Position numbers and translations under genes: made by a program. The notes below the pieces were generated by a model. The model was not told where the DNA came from and did not search any database. It saw only the letters and a list, made by a program, of their open reading frames with translations. This document shows, piece by piece, positions 7,316-16,332 of a stretch of 64,000 bases of DNA. Numbering within the stretch: the stretch's first letter is position 1; each line of letters begins with the position of its first letter. Origin of the DNA: Mycobacterium lacus (GTDB lineage Bacteria; Actinomycetota; Actinomycetes; Mycobacteriales; Mycobacteriaceae); contig NZ_AP022581.1 in assembly GCF_010731535.1 (NCBI RefSeq), forward strand, positions 3,667,952 through 3,731,951. The letters are read 5' to 3'.

Positions 7316-10300
7316 GATGCCGACGGGCCGTTCACGGTCACCATGCCGCCCAGGCGCTTGCGCGCGCGGTATTCCTCGATCGTCAGCGATTGCAGCGCAG
7401 AGTTGTTGCCGTGCTTGTTCTCGACGAAGCCCACCGAAGACACGAACGGTTCGATGACGTGGATCTTCTGCAACGGCGTGACGATCAGCAGCTGCAAGCC
7501 CAGCTTTGAAAACAACGACAACGCGAAGCGCGTCGACTCGTCCGAGCCGCGGCCGAATGCCTCATCGATCACCACGAAGCGGAAGTCCTTCGCGCGCTTC
7601 ACTCCCCACCGCAGGTTGAACTGGTAGGCCAGCGAAGCCGCGAGGATCGTGTAGGCGAGCTTTTCTTTCTGCCCACCAGACTTGCCGCCGGAGTCGGTGT
7701 AGTTCTCGTACTCGCTGTCATCGCTGTGCCACCGCTCAGAGGCGGCGAACACGCACCAGTTACGTACATCGGTGACCCGCTTGGCCCAGTTGCGGTCCGC
7801 CTCAGTCGTGCCCTCCCGGCCGCGGAGCTTCTCGATCAGCGCCTTGACCAACAAGAACCGGTCTTCGGAGTACTGGTCGCTGGCGTCAGCGCCGATGGAA
7901 CCGTCGCTGCACCGCCGCAGCTCCTCGCGGAACGCCCGGATCTCCCGGTTGGGGGTCGGCGATTCTTCCAGCCGGATGTACCTGCCGGGGTTGTAGTCGA
8001 TTCCGACCAGCGACTCGTTGATGGTCGCGATCCGGGAGCCGATCAGCTCCATCTGCTTGTTGAGTTCGGAGTGAAACCCAGCAAGGTCACGAATCGTGTT
8101 GGTGTTCAAGTATTCCTTGAACGCGGCCTCGAAACGAGGTAGGTCATCAGAGAGCAACCGTTCGCGCAGCGCGCGGTACTCATCGGCGGCCGCCACCGCA
8201 GAGTCCATCTCGAGGGTGTCGACTGGATACTTGCGACGAAATTCGGCCATCCGCCCAACGATCCGGCGCGCAAGCAGTTCGGCCTTTTCGGTGACGGCTT
8301 CGGCGTCCCCGGTCAGCGCCCGGTAATGCTTTGCTTCCTCATCGGCGCATGCCTGCGCGGTCGTCGGCACCTCGCCGATGCGAGCCGACAGCGCTTCGAA
8401 ATACTCCGACGCCGCGTCGGCCTGCGGTTCGGCCACAACGCGCGCCGCCTCGGCCGCACCGATTTCCGCGCGCTCGCGGTCCTGGGAGAGCTTGCCGATT
8501 TCCTGCTCGACGCCACGGCGTTGCTCGTCGGCATCGTCGATGTCGGCCTCGACCCGCTCGATTTCGCGGCCGATGCGGGCCAGTTCACCCGAAGCCGCCT
8601 CCAATTCCCGTTTGCGTTGTTCGAGGCGCCCGATCTCGGTGACCATCGAGGCCCAGTCGATGTCGTCATAACTGCCGGCCAACACCGTCAGCTTGTCCAG
8701 CGCGGACTTGCGACCGGCGAGTGCCTCAAGCTCACCGGCGAGTCTTTTCAGACTGGCATCGACACGGTTGAGTTCGGCCTGCACGCGCTGCCCATCGGCC
8801 AGCAGCGCGTCGATCTTTTGCTCGTTGCTCCAGCCCAACACATAGAACCGGCGATCGTCGATGCGGCGCGAGTCGTCCTTCTCGTGACGGCCGCCGCGAC
8901 CGCGGATCTGCCCGGCGCGGGTCACCGCGAACTCGTGGCGGCGGAACTCGTCCATGGTGTCCACACACGCGTGCGGTGCGCGGCTGGCGAGCTCGCGTTC
9001 GATCCACTCGTAGAACGGCCCCTCCTTGATCTGCAGCCGGTGCGCCAGCGCAGCGGGCCCCGGCGGTTCCAGGCCCTGGCGGGAGAGGGTCGCCGGCACG
9101 CGGTAGTAGACCAGCTTGCCGCCCAGATGGTTGGCATCCACCCAGTCGGACACCCGCAGATACAGCTGCTGCGACACCAGCAGCGACAGCCCGAACCCCC
9201 GCAACAGCCGCTCGGCGGCGCCTTCCCAGTCGGCCGCCTGGGGCGCGACCTGGATCAGCTCGCCGGCGAACGGGATCTCCGCAGGGTCGACACCCAACTC
9301 GTCGCACAGCCGTTGCCGGATGCGCATATTGCGGTCCGGGATGTTGCTTGGACGTGCGCGCAGGCTTGCCAGTTCGGTGGCGATCTCGGTCGCGTCGGAC
9401 TGCAAGGCGCGCCGGACCACCTTCGCGTCGGTGCTGGCGTTGTCGACGTCGGCCATCGCTGCGTGCACATCCATTGCGGTTGAAGCGATCTCGGCTACCC
9501 GCTGGTCGAACTGACCCGCGTCGGCCACCGCGTCCAGACCGGCCTGGCGCAGGCAATCGTCGAACTGCTGCCGGCGCCGCCGGCGGTCGTCACGGCGAGC
9601 GGACCTGTCATCGAGCTGCCGGTCGATCTCGGCGATCTCGGCCCCGCCGTGCCCGGCCTGCTCGAGCTGCAGGCTTTTCAATGCGGCGCGCAGCGACGTC
9701 AGCGTCTGTCCGGTTGCGGCTCGGCGATGCTCCGCGTCGGCGAGCGCGCGGGTCAGCGCCGCGATCGAGTCGCGGTGCAGCCGCGCCCGCACAGTTGCGA
9801 AGTAGTAGCGCAACGCATCTCGCTGGCCATGCAGCATCGCCAGCTGTTGCGTCAAGGTGTCATGGGCGTCGCAGTCGTCCACTAAGGGCTCCAGGTCTGC
9901 CAGTTTGGCGCGCGCCAACACGACCGCATCATGCGCCTTGGTCAGGTCGTCGAAGTGCGTGATCAGCTTGTCCACCCATTCGGCGGCGTCGAACGGTTCG
10001 AGCATGTGATCGCGGACGAAATCGTTGAGATCACCCACCGACTTCATCGACACCGTTTGGTGGAAGAGTTCCATCGCCTGCTCGGAAGCGATGGCGAGCT
10101 TGCGGCGAAAGTCGCGGCTGTACTCCGGGAAATGGTCGAACACTGACGCCCCGGACTTGCGCAGCCGCTTGCGCAAGCTGGTCAGCTCGGTGCCGAAGTC
10201 GCTGAAATGCTCGGTGATGGACAATTCCGCGTCGGCGGTCACAAAGAATCGGTCCGGCTGGCCGCTGAACCCCTCCTTCGTCGAGAACACCTGCGCGAGA

Positions 10301-10707
10301 GTGACATCGGCGTCGAACCCCGCGTTGCGGAAGTATCCCAGCACCACCGAATACGTCCCGGAGTCCCGCAGGCCCACTGGGCGCGAGCTGCCGCTCGCCT
10401 CGTTGCGCTCGGACTTGTAGTAGCCGAGCACATATGACTTCAGATCGCGTTCCCGCGCCGCCGCGCCCGCGGCCCGGTTATAGGCGATGCGGTGCGCGGG
10501 AAACAGCAAGGTGGTGAGGGCGTCCACGAGAGTGGACTTGCCCGAGCCGATGTCCCCGGTCAGCAGACCGTTGCGGCCGTCGAGCCGCAGCTGCCACACT
10601 CGCCGATCGAACGTTCCCCAGTTGAGCACCTCGAGACGCTGCAACCGGAAACCCGTCAGCGTGTCGGTGCCGTCGTCGAGGTCGACCGCCGGAAACAAGC
10701 CGGTCAC
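7312..10707 (-). CDS. jetC: Wadjet subunit JetC, SMC-like ATPase (MksB type)
   Basis: JetC is the ATP-driven DNA loop-extruding SMC subunit of the Wadjet complex. The roughly 1131-residue protein has an N-terminal Walker A (GDIGSGKSTLVDAL, about residue 50), long charged coiled-coil arms (about residues 280-430 and 640-900), a hinge-like middle region, the ABC signature SGGKSGGQKEKLAY and Walker B FRFVVIDEAFGRGSDEST. The GTG start at 10707 is chosen for the GTGA overlap with the jetB stop. Relatives in other mycobacteria (the MksB/Ept systems) restrict plasmid transformation. All ATPase motifs are intact, so the system looks functional. Confidence 0.95.
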   Translation of the reverse strand: MTGLFPAVDLDDGTDTLTGFRLQRLEVLNWGTFDRRVWQLRLDGRNGLLTGDIGSGKSTLVDALTTLLFPAHRIAYNRAAGAAARERDLKSYVLGYYKSERNEASGSSRPVGLRDSGTYSVVLGYFRNAGFDADVTLAQVFSTKEGFSGQPDRFFVTADAELSITEHFSDFGTELTSLRKRLRKSGASVFDHFPEYSRDFRRKLAIASEQAMELFHQTVSMKSVGDLNDFVRDHMLEPFDAAEWVDKLITHFDDLTKAHDAVVLARAKLADLEPLVDDCDAHDTLTQQLAMLHGQRDALRYYFATVRARLHRDSIAALTRALADAEHRRAATGQTLTSLRAALKSLQLEQAGHGGAEIAEIDRQLDDRSARRDDRRRRRQQFDDCLRQAGLDAVADAGQFDQRVAEIASTAMDVHAAMADVDNASTDAKVVRRALQSDATEIATELASLRARPSNIPDRNMRIRQRLCDELGVDPAEIPFAGELIQVAPQAADWEGAAERLLRGFGLSLLVSQQLYLRVSDWVDANHLGGKLVYYRVPATLSRQGLEPPGPAALAHRLQIKEGPFYEWIERELASRAPHACVDTMDEFRRHEFAVTRAGQIRGRGGRHEKDDSRRIDDRRFYVLGWSNEQKIDALLADGQRVQAELNRVDASLKRLAGELEALAGRKSALDKLTVLAGSYDDIDWASMVTEIGRLEQRKRELEAASGELARIGREIERVEADIDDADEQRRGVEQEIGKLSQDRERAEIGAAEAARVVAEPQADAASEYFEALSARIGEVPTTAQACADEEAKHYRALTGDAEAVTEKAELLARRIVGRMAEFRRKYPVDTLEMDSAVAAADEYRALRERLLSDDLPRFEAAFKEYLNTNTIRDLAGFHSELNKQMELIGSRIATINESLVGIDYNPGRYIRLEESPTPNREIRAFREELRRCSDGSIGADASDQYSEDRFLLVKALIEKLRGREGTTEADRNWAKRVTDVRNWCVFAASERWHSDDSEYENYTDSGGKSGGQKEKLAYTILAASLAYQFNLRWGVKRAKDFRFVVIDEAFGRGSDESTRFALSLFSKLGLQLLIVTPLQKIHVIEPFVSSVGFVENKHGNNSALQSLTIEEYRARKRLGGMVTVNGPSAS

Positions 10708-11309
10708 AGGGCCTCCCCCAATTCGGCGGCATACTCCGCGAGACGAGCGTCGAGATCGGACAGCCACTGTCCGTCCACAAACGCTTTCAGCACCCGGCGT
10801 ACCTCGAACTGGTTGTCCTGCTTCGGCATTCGCCTAAGGAAGCCCAGGTCGACGGCCTTGGCGATGGTGCGATCGATCTGATCGGTGACCTTGGCCTCGT
10901 TGGTGGAGGTTGGCATGAACATCACCATCATGTCGAGGATTTGATCCCGGCTCAGGATTAGCCGGAACCCATCGTCGGCGGCGTCGGACTCGGCGAGCTT
11001 CTTGCGGAGCAGGGCCAGCATCAGGCTGGTGTGAAACGACAACGCGTGCCGGGGGATCAGCCGGGGGACGGCCTCGTCCTCACCGTCGGGATCGTCGGGT
11101 TTGGAGCGCAGGAACGCATACCCCTCGGATTCGTCGACCACCACGACGAGGCCCAGCGTCGCAACGTAGTCGCTGACCCGGGGCACCAAGGCGACCAGGT
11201 GCTGCCACACTTTCTCGTGCGTGTCGCGATACACCACCCCTTTCATCAGGTGGGTCACCACCAGCGGGAGGTTCAGCTCGTCGCGGGGTATGGTGGGCGT
11301 CGCGACCAT
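10704..11309 (-). CDS. jetB: Wadjet subunit JetB (MksE-like, DUF4194)
   Basis: JetB is the winged-helix KITE subunit that joins JetA to JetC. The 201-residue protein has the DUF4194 pattern, with LPLVVTHLMKGVVYRDTHEKVWQHL near the start, a conserved YAFLR segment and PRLIPRHALSFHTSLMLALLRKKLAE. It begins 2 bases after the jetA stop and overlaps jetC by 4 bases, so the four subunits are translationally linked. Confidence 0.92.
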   Translation of the reverse strand: MVATPTIPRDELNLPLVVTHLMKGVVYRDTHEKVWQHLVALVPRVSDYVATLGLVVVVDESEGYAFLRSKPDDPDGEDEAVPRLIPRHALSFHTSLMLALLRKKLAESDAADDGFRLILSRDQILDMMVMFMPTSTNEAKVTDQIDRTIAKAVDLGFLRRMPKQDNQFEVRRVLKAFVDGQWLSDLDARLAEYAAELGEAL

Positions 11310-11311
11310 CC

Positions 11312-12760
11312 TTATTCTCCAGAAAATCCGTTGCGCGAGTAGATAATTCGCGGCAATGTGGCGACGCGGGTCACACCGCCGTCGTCCGTCCAGTCCACCG
11401 TGTCACGGGCCTCGTCGTCGAAAACCGTAGTGAATGTCTCGTCGCCGAGCGACATGTAGGTGACAAGTTCGGCAAGCCCTTGGGTGATCGGGTTGCCGGC
11501 GATGACGTCGCGCAGGCCGACCTGGGCCGATCGCTGCAGCGCCTGGCGCACCGAGCGAATCAGCGGCGCGGGATCGACGTAGGTCTGCTCGAACAGCGCC
11601 GCGGCGTCGGTCTCGAAGCGTCCTTCCCGCACATCGCCGCTGTCGACCGCGGCGTTGTGGGCCTTGCGGTAGAGCGGGCGCTCCATCGGCAGCCGCACGG
11701 CCGGGGCGCTCGCGTCGATCTCGTGGGCGAAATCGGCGGTCCGACGGTCACGCAGTGCCAGGGCCGTCGCCTCGATGCTGCGAAGCAGTTCCATCACCCG
11801 ACGATTCTCCAGCCACACCTGGTCGTCGAGAAAGCGCCGGAGCTGCTCGGAGAGCTGCCGCACGGTGGCCTGCGCGCGCTCTCCGGCGTCCAGCCAGTCG
11901 TGATGGATGAACCGTAGCCGCGCGTTTTCGCCGTCGAGCAACCCCAGCTGTTGCACACGATCGAGTAGCTCAACGAGCTCTTGCTGGCGACGCGGAGCCA
12001 GCAGCAGGTCGTAGAACGCCTGAAAGCTGCGGCCCTGGTCGGAGTCGCTGATGTGGCTGCGCCCGCCGACGACGTCGTCGAGCAGCTCTCCCTTCGCCCC
12101 GCCCCAGGTGGCGATGCGTTCCCGCAGGTCCCGGTCGAGGCGGCGAAAGTTGGCCTCGACCTCGCGGAAATCGGCCAGGAGCCCGCGCGCCGTGTCAGCG
12201 AATTGCTGGAATCGGTCGCGTGCGGAAGCGGTGTCGAGCACCGAGAAGTCACCGCTGGTGACGGCGGCGATCTCGGCATCGAGTTCGCGGCGTCGGCGTT
12301 CCAGTTCGTCCAGGCGGGCCTGGCTGTCGGTCTGCAAGCCGAAAACCAGTTGACGCAGCAACTCGAAAATCGTGTTGAGCCGGGATTCGGTGCCGACGAA
12401 AGACCGGTCACGCAGCCCGCGCACCCAGGCCACCGCCTTCTCGACCGCCGGGGTGGCGTCATAGTGCGGTTCGTCCGAACCCTGCGGATAGTACTTGCGC
12501 AACCAACCCGTCTCGGGCGCCGACCAGTCGTCGAGATACGCTCGCGCCGATTTGGGATAACCGTCCTCTCCGAGTTGTTCGTTGAGCGCGAACAGCTCGT
12601 CGTCCAGTTCGCTGGCCAGCCGCGACACGGCGATGTCGCGGACATTTTCGTCGACGAACACTCTCCCGAGGAACGACAGGATCAGCGGTGCGTTGTCCGC
12701 GCGCAACAGCCGCCACGCGGGACTACCGGCCCGCAGTGAGGCGATCTCCTCGTGCCGCAT
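11312..12760 (-). CDS. jetA: Wadjet subunit JetA (MksF-like kleisin, DUF3375)
   Basis: JetA is the kleisin-like subunit that bridges the SMC heads. The 482-residue sequence is DUF3375-like: it starts MRHEEIASLRAGSPAWRLLRADNAPLILSFLGRVF, has a helical middle (LDELERRRRELDAEIAAV) and a C-terminal YMSLGDETFTTVFDDEARDTVDW segment. It is the promoter-proximal gene of the jet operon, with about 70 bases to the end of the DUF4436 gene upstream. The order DUF3375, DUF4194, SMC, DUF3322/DUF2220 defines type I Wadjet. Confidence 0.93.
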   Translation of the reverse strand: MRHEEIASLRAGSPAWRLLRADNAPLILSFLGRVFVDENVRDIAVSRLASELDDELFALNEQLGEDGYPKSARAYLDDWSAPETGWLRKYYPQGSDEPHYDATPAVEKAVAWVRGLRDRSFVGTESRLNTIFELLRQLVFGLQTDSQARLDELERRRRELDAEIAAVTSGDFSVLDTASARDRFQQFADTARGLLADFREVEANFRRLDRDLRERIATWGGAKGELLDDVVGGRSHISDSDQGRSFQAFYDLLLAPRRQQELVELLDRVQQLGLLDGENARLRFIHHDWLDAGERAQATVRQLSEQLRRFLDDQVWLENRRVMELLRSIEATALALRDRRTADFAHEIDASAPAVRLPMERPLYRKAHNAAVDSGDVREGRFETDAAALFEQTYVDPAPLIRSVRQALQRSAQVGLRDVIAGNPITQGLAELVTYMSLGDETFTTVFDDEARDTVDWTDDGGVTRVATLPRIIYSRNGFSGE

Positions 12761-12833
12761 GGCCCAACGCTATCCCCGACCACCGACATCTCGTCTCATT
12801 GCCACAAGCGGGCGCGTGTCTGCGCCGCTCGCC

Positions 12834-13751
12834 TTAGCGCGAGCGCCGGTACCAGGCGGCGATGTACAACACCATGGCCGTTGCCAGCGCTATCAGCACC
12901 CAGATCACAACGGCCTGGTCCACCCACGAGCCCGCCGGCGGCGAGCCGGGCAGGATGGTGCGCAAGGGCACCACGGCGAACAGCATCGCGGCGTACCAGG
13001 TGCCGAATGGCGGCAGGAATTCTCGCCGGCCGGTAAGCATCTGAATGGCGACGAACAGCGCCAGCGTCGGCAGGGTGAACAGGACCAGGCAGATTCCGAG
13101 GTCGAAGAGCAGCGCACCCTTGGCCCTATGCAGGGTGATGATGACGTCGTCGGGCCGATCCGAGGTTTGGCTGGTGTCGCCGACTCGGGTGGCGGTGATG
13201 TCCCAGCCCTCCAACGACCCCGTCACTTCGACCCGGGCGGGCACGTATTGGCGTTTCTCCCCGGCCCCGACGAGCACGTCAGCAGAGATGGTGTCGGTGG
13301 TGTACGTGTCGAACGGCCATTTACCGGGGTCGCCGTGCGCTTCGATGGTGGCGGCAACTTGCGCCGGCGATTTTCCCACCGGGTACTGCAGGTCGCCCAG
13401 GTCGTTCTCTGGATAGATGCGCACCGAAAGATCGGTGGTCAACACGTCGAGGCGCTTGTCGATCATCGAATCGTCGGGCAGCACCTTCACTTTCACATCG
13501 AGGCGATTCGCGACGGTGTGCAGCTGCTCGAAGCGGACCAACACAACGGTGTCGTCGGTGGTGCCCACGTCCGGCTTGGGCAGCGGACCCGGTTCGCTGG
13601 CCAACCAGTGGTAGCCAAGCAGCGACAACACGTAGAGGACGATGACGCCGACGATGACGCAGACGTCGAGCACGAGGTGTCGTCGGTGCGGTTTGGGCTC
13701 CGGCGCACCGGCCGACCCCGACGGCTCAGCTGGTGCAACGCTGTCGGCCAT
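12834..13751 (-). CDS. DUF4436 membrane protein (Rv0713 homologue)
   Basis: Function unknown. The 305-residue protein has one N-terminal membrane segment (HLVLDVCVIVGVIVLYVLSLLGYHWL), a long extracytoplasmic domain (about residues 55-210), then three C-terminal membrane segments (ALLFDLGICLVLFTLPTLALFVAIQML, MLFAVVPLRTILP, VVIWVLIALATAMVLYIAAWY). It keeps the M. tuberculosis position next to the formylglycine-generating enzyme gene, 218 bases away. A decayed second copy of the same gene lies on the other side of that enzyme (14890-15554). Confidence 0.85.
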   Translation of the reverse strand: MADSVAPAEPSGSAGAPEPKPHRRHLVLDVCVIVGVIVLYVLSLLGYHWLASEPGPLPKPDVGTTDDTVVLVRFEQLHTVANRLDVKVKVLPDDSMIDKRLDVLTTDLSVRIYPENDLGDLQYPVGKSPAQVAATIEAHGDPGKWPFDTYTTDTISADVLVGAGEKRQYVPARVEVTGSLEGWDITATRVGDTSQTSDRPDDVIITLHRAKGALLFDLGICLVLFTLPTLALFVAIQMLTGRREFLPPFGTWYAAMLFAVVPLRTILPGSPPAGSWVDQAVVIWVLIALATAMVLYIAAWYRRSR

Positions 13752-13969
13752 CCGGGCTCACCGCCGCACCGAGGCCGAGACGAGTACGGGCCGCGCCTTA
13801 CCAGGTGGAAAACCCGCCGACGAAGTCCGGCCTCCGTGACGCGACACGGAGACCGATGGTAGCAACCGGCGCATTCGCCGGCAGCGTTTCACGCGGCAAC
13901 CCCCGGCCGATGCCCGCCCCCGACGATGCGCGCCGCGTAGCGGCGGGCCGGGAGGCGAGCAATCCAGCT

Positions 13970-14869
13970 CTACCCTGCCGCCGGATTCGTCACGCAGCGA
14001 AACCCGATGTGGGTGGTCGCGGTGTCCTGTGATTGCGGTGACCGCGCGGCCGGTCGGTAGCGGTGGCAATACTCCGGCGCGCACAGGTGCGAGCCGCCCT
14101 TCAACGTCTGGTTGACGGTCGGATCTGGCCCAGTCAGGAGCCCGGCCGGTGGGCAACACGCGTTGGGCGGCCGATCAAGCCTGTGGTGCGCGGAAAACTC
14201 CGTGACGGTCCACTCCCAGACGTTGCCGATCATGTCGACCAGGCCGAACCCGTTGGGCGGGAACGTCCCCACCGGCGAGGTCCCCACCCAGCCGAGCGCA
14301 CCGTCGTTGCGGTACGGGAACCTGCCCTGCCAAGTATTGGCCATCAGCTGACCGGCAGGTTTCGCCTCGTCACCCCATGCGTAGGTCGTCACGCTTCCCG
14401 CGCGAGCGGCATATTCCCACTCGGCCTCGGTGGGCAGCCGGCGCGCGGCCCACCGCGCGTAGGCCGCGGCGTCGGGGTACGCCACCTGCACGACAGGGTG
14501 ATCGGCCTTGTCCGCGATGTCGCTGCCCGGACCGAGCGGATGGCGCCAGCACGCCCCGGGGACCCAGTCCCACCATTGCCGCCAGTCACGCAGGTCGACC
14601 GGGCCCGTGGTGGGACGGAAAACCATAGCGCCCGCGCACAGGTCCTTGGGATCCACCCCGGGGTAAAGCGCCGGATCGATCGGTTGCTCAGCGACCGTCA
14701 CATACCCTGTCGCGGAGACGAATTCGGCGAACTGCGCGTTGGTCACCGGGTGCCGCTCCATCGCGAAGGGGGCCACGGTCACCGTGTGGATCGGCGCCTC
14801 TTCCGGGTAAAAGCTCGTCGACCCCATGCGGAACGACCCGCCAGGCAGTTCGACTAGCTCGGTGAGCAC
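13970..14869 (-). CDS. Formylglycine-generating enzyme (Rv0712 homologue)
   Basis: This copper-dependent oxidase converts the active-site cysteine of type I sulfatases to formylglycine. The 299 residues match the M. tuberculosis length when the GTG at 14869 (LTELVELPGGSFRMGS) is used. It has the FGE-sulfatase fold signatures GGSFRMGS, HPVTNAQFAEFV, RLPTEAEWEYAARAG, NVWEWT and GGSHLCAPEYCHRYRPAAR, the last with the two catalytic cysteines of the copper site. Its substrate AtsA is encoded upstream on the same strand, but here a lipoprotein gene and a pseudogene separate them. Confidence 0.93.
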   Translation of the reverse strand: MLTELVELPGGSFRMGSTSFYPEEAPIHTVTVAPFAMERHPVTNAQFAEFVSATGYVTVAEQPIDPALYPGVDPKDLCAGAMVFRPTTGPVDLRDWRQWWDWVPGACWRHPLGPGSDIADKADHPVVQVAYPDAAAYARWAARRLPTEAEWEYAARAGSVTTYAWGDEAKPAGQLMANTWQGRFPYRNDGALGWVGTSPVGTFPPNGFGLVDMIGNVWEWTVTEFSAHHRLDRPPNACCPPAGLLTGPDPTVNQTLKGGSHLCAPEYCHRYRPAARSPQSQDTATTHIGFRCVTNPAAG

Positions 14870-14889
14870 GACTTCAGGGTATGCCGCGT

Positions 14890-15554
14890 CGCGCGCGAGT
14901 CCGAATGGCGGTACCACGCGACCAGGCACTCGGAGCCGGTATCAGGCGTTCTTCGCCCTTCGATCCCGTTGCAGGCTTGGTCAACCCACGAGCCGGGCGG
15001 CGGGGAACCCGGAAGGATATTGCGCAGTGGGACGATGGCGAAAAGCATCGCCGCGTACCACGTTGCAACGATGGCAAGGACGCCGTCCTGCCCATCGCCA
15101 TCGGAATGGCCACGATCAATGCCAGGGCGGGCCGGCTGATGAGGATCAGGGCGATGCCCAGGTCGAAGACCAGCGATCCCTTGGACCGGTGCAACGTGAT
15201 GACCACGTCGTCCTTGACATCTGGGTCGGACCCCTCGGGGTCGTGGACACGGGTGACGTCGTACAGCGAATCCTTAGGATAGACAAGCACATTCACGGTG
15301 AGGCGATTTGCCACGGTTTTCAGCTCTTCGAGGCGCACCTGCACGACGCTGTCCTCGGCCACGACCTGGCTCGGTCCACAGCAGGAAGCGGAGGCGCCGA
15401 CTTGGCCAACAGTGGACGGCAACCAGGGATAGGACGTAGATAACGACGACCGCCACGACAATCCCGACGGCGATTGCGATCCGCACCCGCGCGACCGGTG
15501 CGAGGTCGCAGGCGGCGAAACCTCAACGGTCAGCGTGACCACCGCCGCCAGCAC
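14890..15554 (-). pseudogene. Decayed second copy of the DUF4436 gene
   Basis: Pieces align with the intact protein at 12834-13751: VVQVRLEELKTVANRLTVNVLV against VVLVRFEQLHTVANRLDVKVKV, KDDVVITLHRSKGSLVFDLGIALIL against PDDVIITLHRAKGALLFDLGICLVL, and in another frame MLFAIVPLRNILPGSPPPGSWVDQA against MLFAVVPLRTILPGSPPAGSWVDQA. About 90 residues of the outer domain are missing and at least one frameshift is needed near 15050, so it cannot make the normal protein. Confidence 0.75.
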
Positions 15555-15623
15555 GTGGAATGCTTGCGGGAGGCGTCACGGGGTCAGATGCTAGCAGCCA
15601 GCAAACGATAGAGCACCGGGCTT

Positions 15624-16325
15624 TCAGGGTATGACGATCCCGAAGTCTTGCATCAACCTTGATTTCGCCGCACCGAAGCCTGCGGCCCCGGCCGGCCCCT
15701 CCAGATGGATGGCCACGAGGTATTGCTTTGAGTTGGTCCAGATATGGGCGATGCGATCGGCCAGGTCGATCGCACCGGCCGGCCCCTGAATGGTCATGGT
15801 CAGCAGCTCGCTGCTGTAGCCGCAGAACTGAGCCCCCGCGACGGAGAATTTGAGGCGCGGCATCGACCCGCCGAGATTGGCGGTATAGCGCAGGAACGAC
15901 CCACCCGGCTCGAGCTCCGTCGCAGCAATCGTCACCGTCGCTGACATGCCGTCCGGGCCAATCAACATCAGCGCGGTATCACCCGTGCCGGCGGACGAAT
16001 TCCACCCGTCGGGCATGCTGATCGTGATTTTCGGCGCGCCGGGATCGGACACTTCGGCAGAGGCCGCGCGACCGTCGCCCGGGCGCGGCGGAAGGCACAC
16101 CAGCGCATTGGGCGGAATCCGGTCGGGCAGGGTCACGGCAATGCCTGGCACCGCCTCCGCGGGGTCGGAAGGCGGTTTCGGTACCGCTGACGTCGAGGAG
16201 GGGGCCGCTGACGACGCGGTACCACCGCCCAACATGCCGCCCGGGGTCGTGTGGCAGCCCGCTGCCACGCTGCCCGACAAGCAGGCCAGGCCCGCCACGC
16301 CGAGAACCGCGCACACCGATCTCAC
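15624..16325 (-). CDS. Putative secreted lipoprotein
   Basis: From the GTG at 16325 the product has a 22-residue signal peptide ending in a lipobox (SVAAGC), then a Ser/Thr/Pro-rich linker and a domain of about 180 residues with LMLIGPDGMSATVTIAATELEPGGSFLRYTA. Lipid attachment to the cysteine and export to the cell envelope are expected. An ATG at 16373 would also be open but would overlap the end of atsA by 41 bases. Placed 7 bases after atsA, it is likely co-transcribed with the sulfatase. It resembles mycobacterial lipoproteins that sit near envelope genes, but I do not recognise the family. Confidence 0.75.
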   Translation of the reverse strand: MRSVCAVLGVAGLACLSGSVAAGCHTTPGGMLGGGTASSAAPSSTSAVPKPPSDPAEAVPGIAVTLPDRIPPNALVCLPPRPGDGRAASAEVSDPGAPKITISMPDGWNSSAGTGDTALMLIGPDGMSATVTIAATELEPGGSFLRYTANLGGSMPRLKFSVAGAQFCGYSSELLTMTIQGPAGAIDLADRIAHIWTNSKQYLVAIHLEGPAGAAGFGAAKSRLMQDFGIVIP

Positions 16326-16332
16326 GGACAAC

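Noticed and set aside
8326..9483. Plus-strand frame of 385 codons opposite jetC
   Set aside because: Shadow of the coiled-coil coding region of the SMC subunit.
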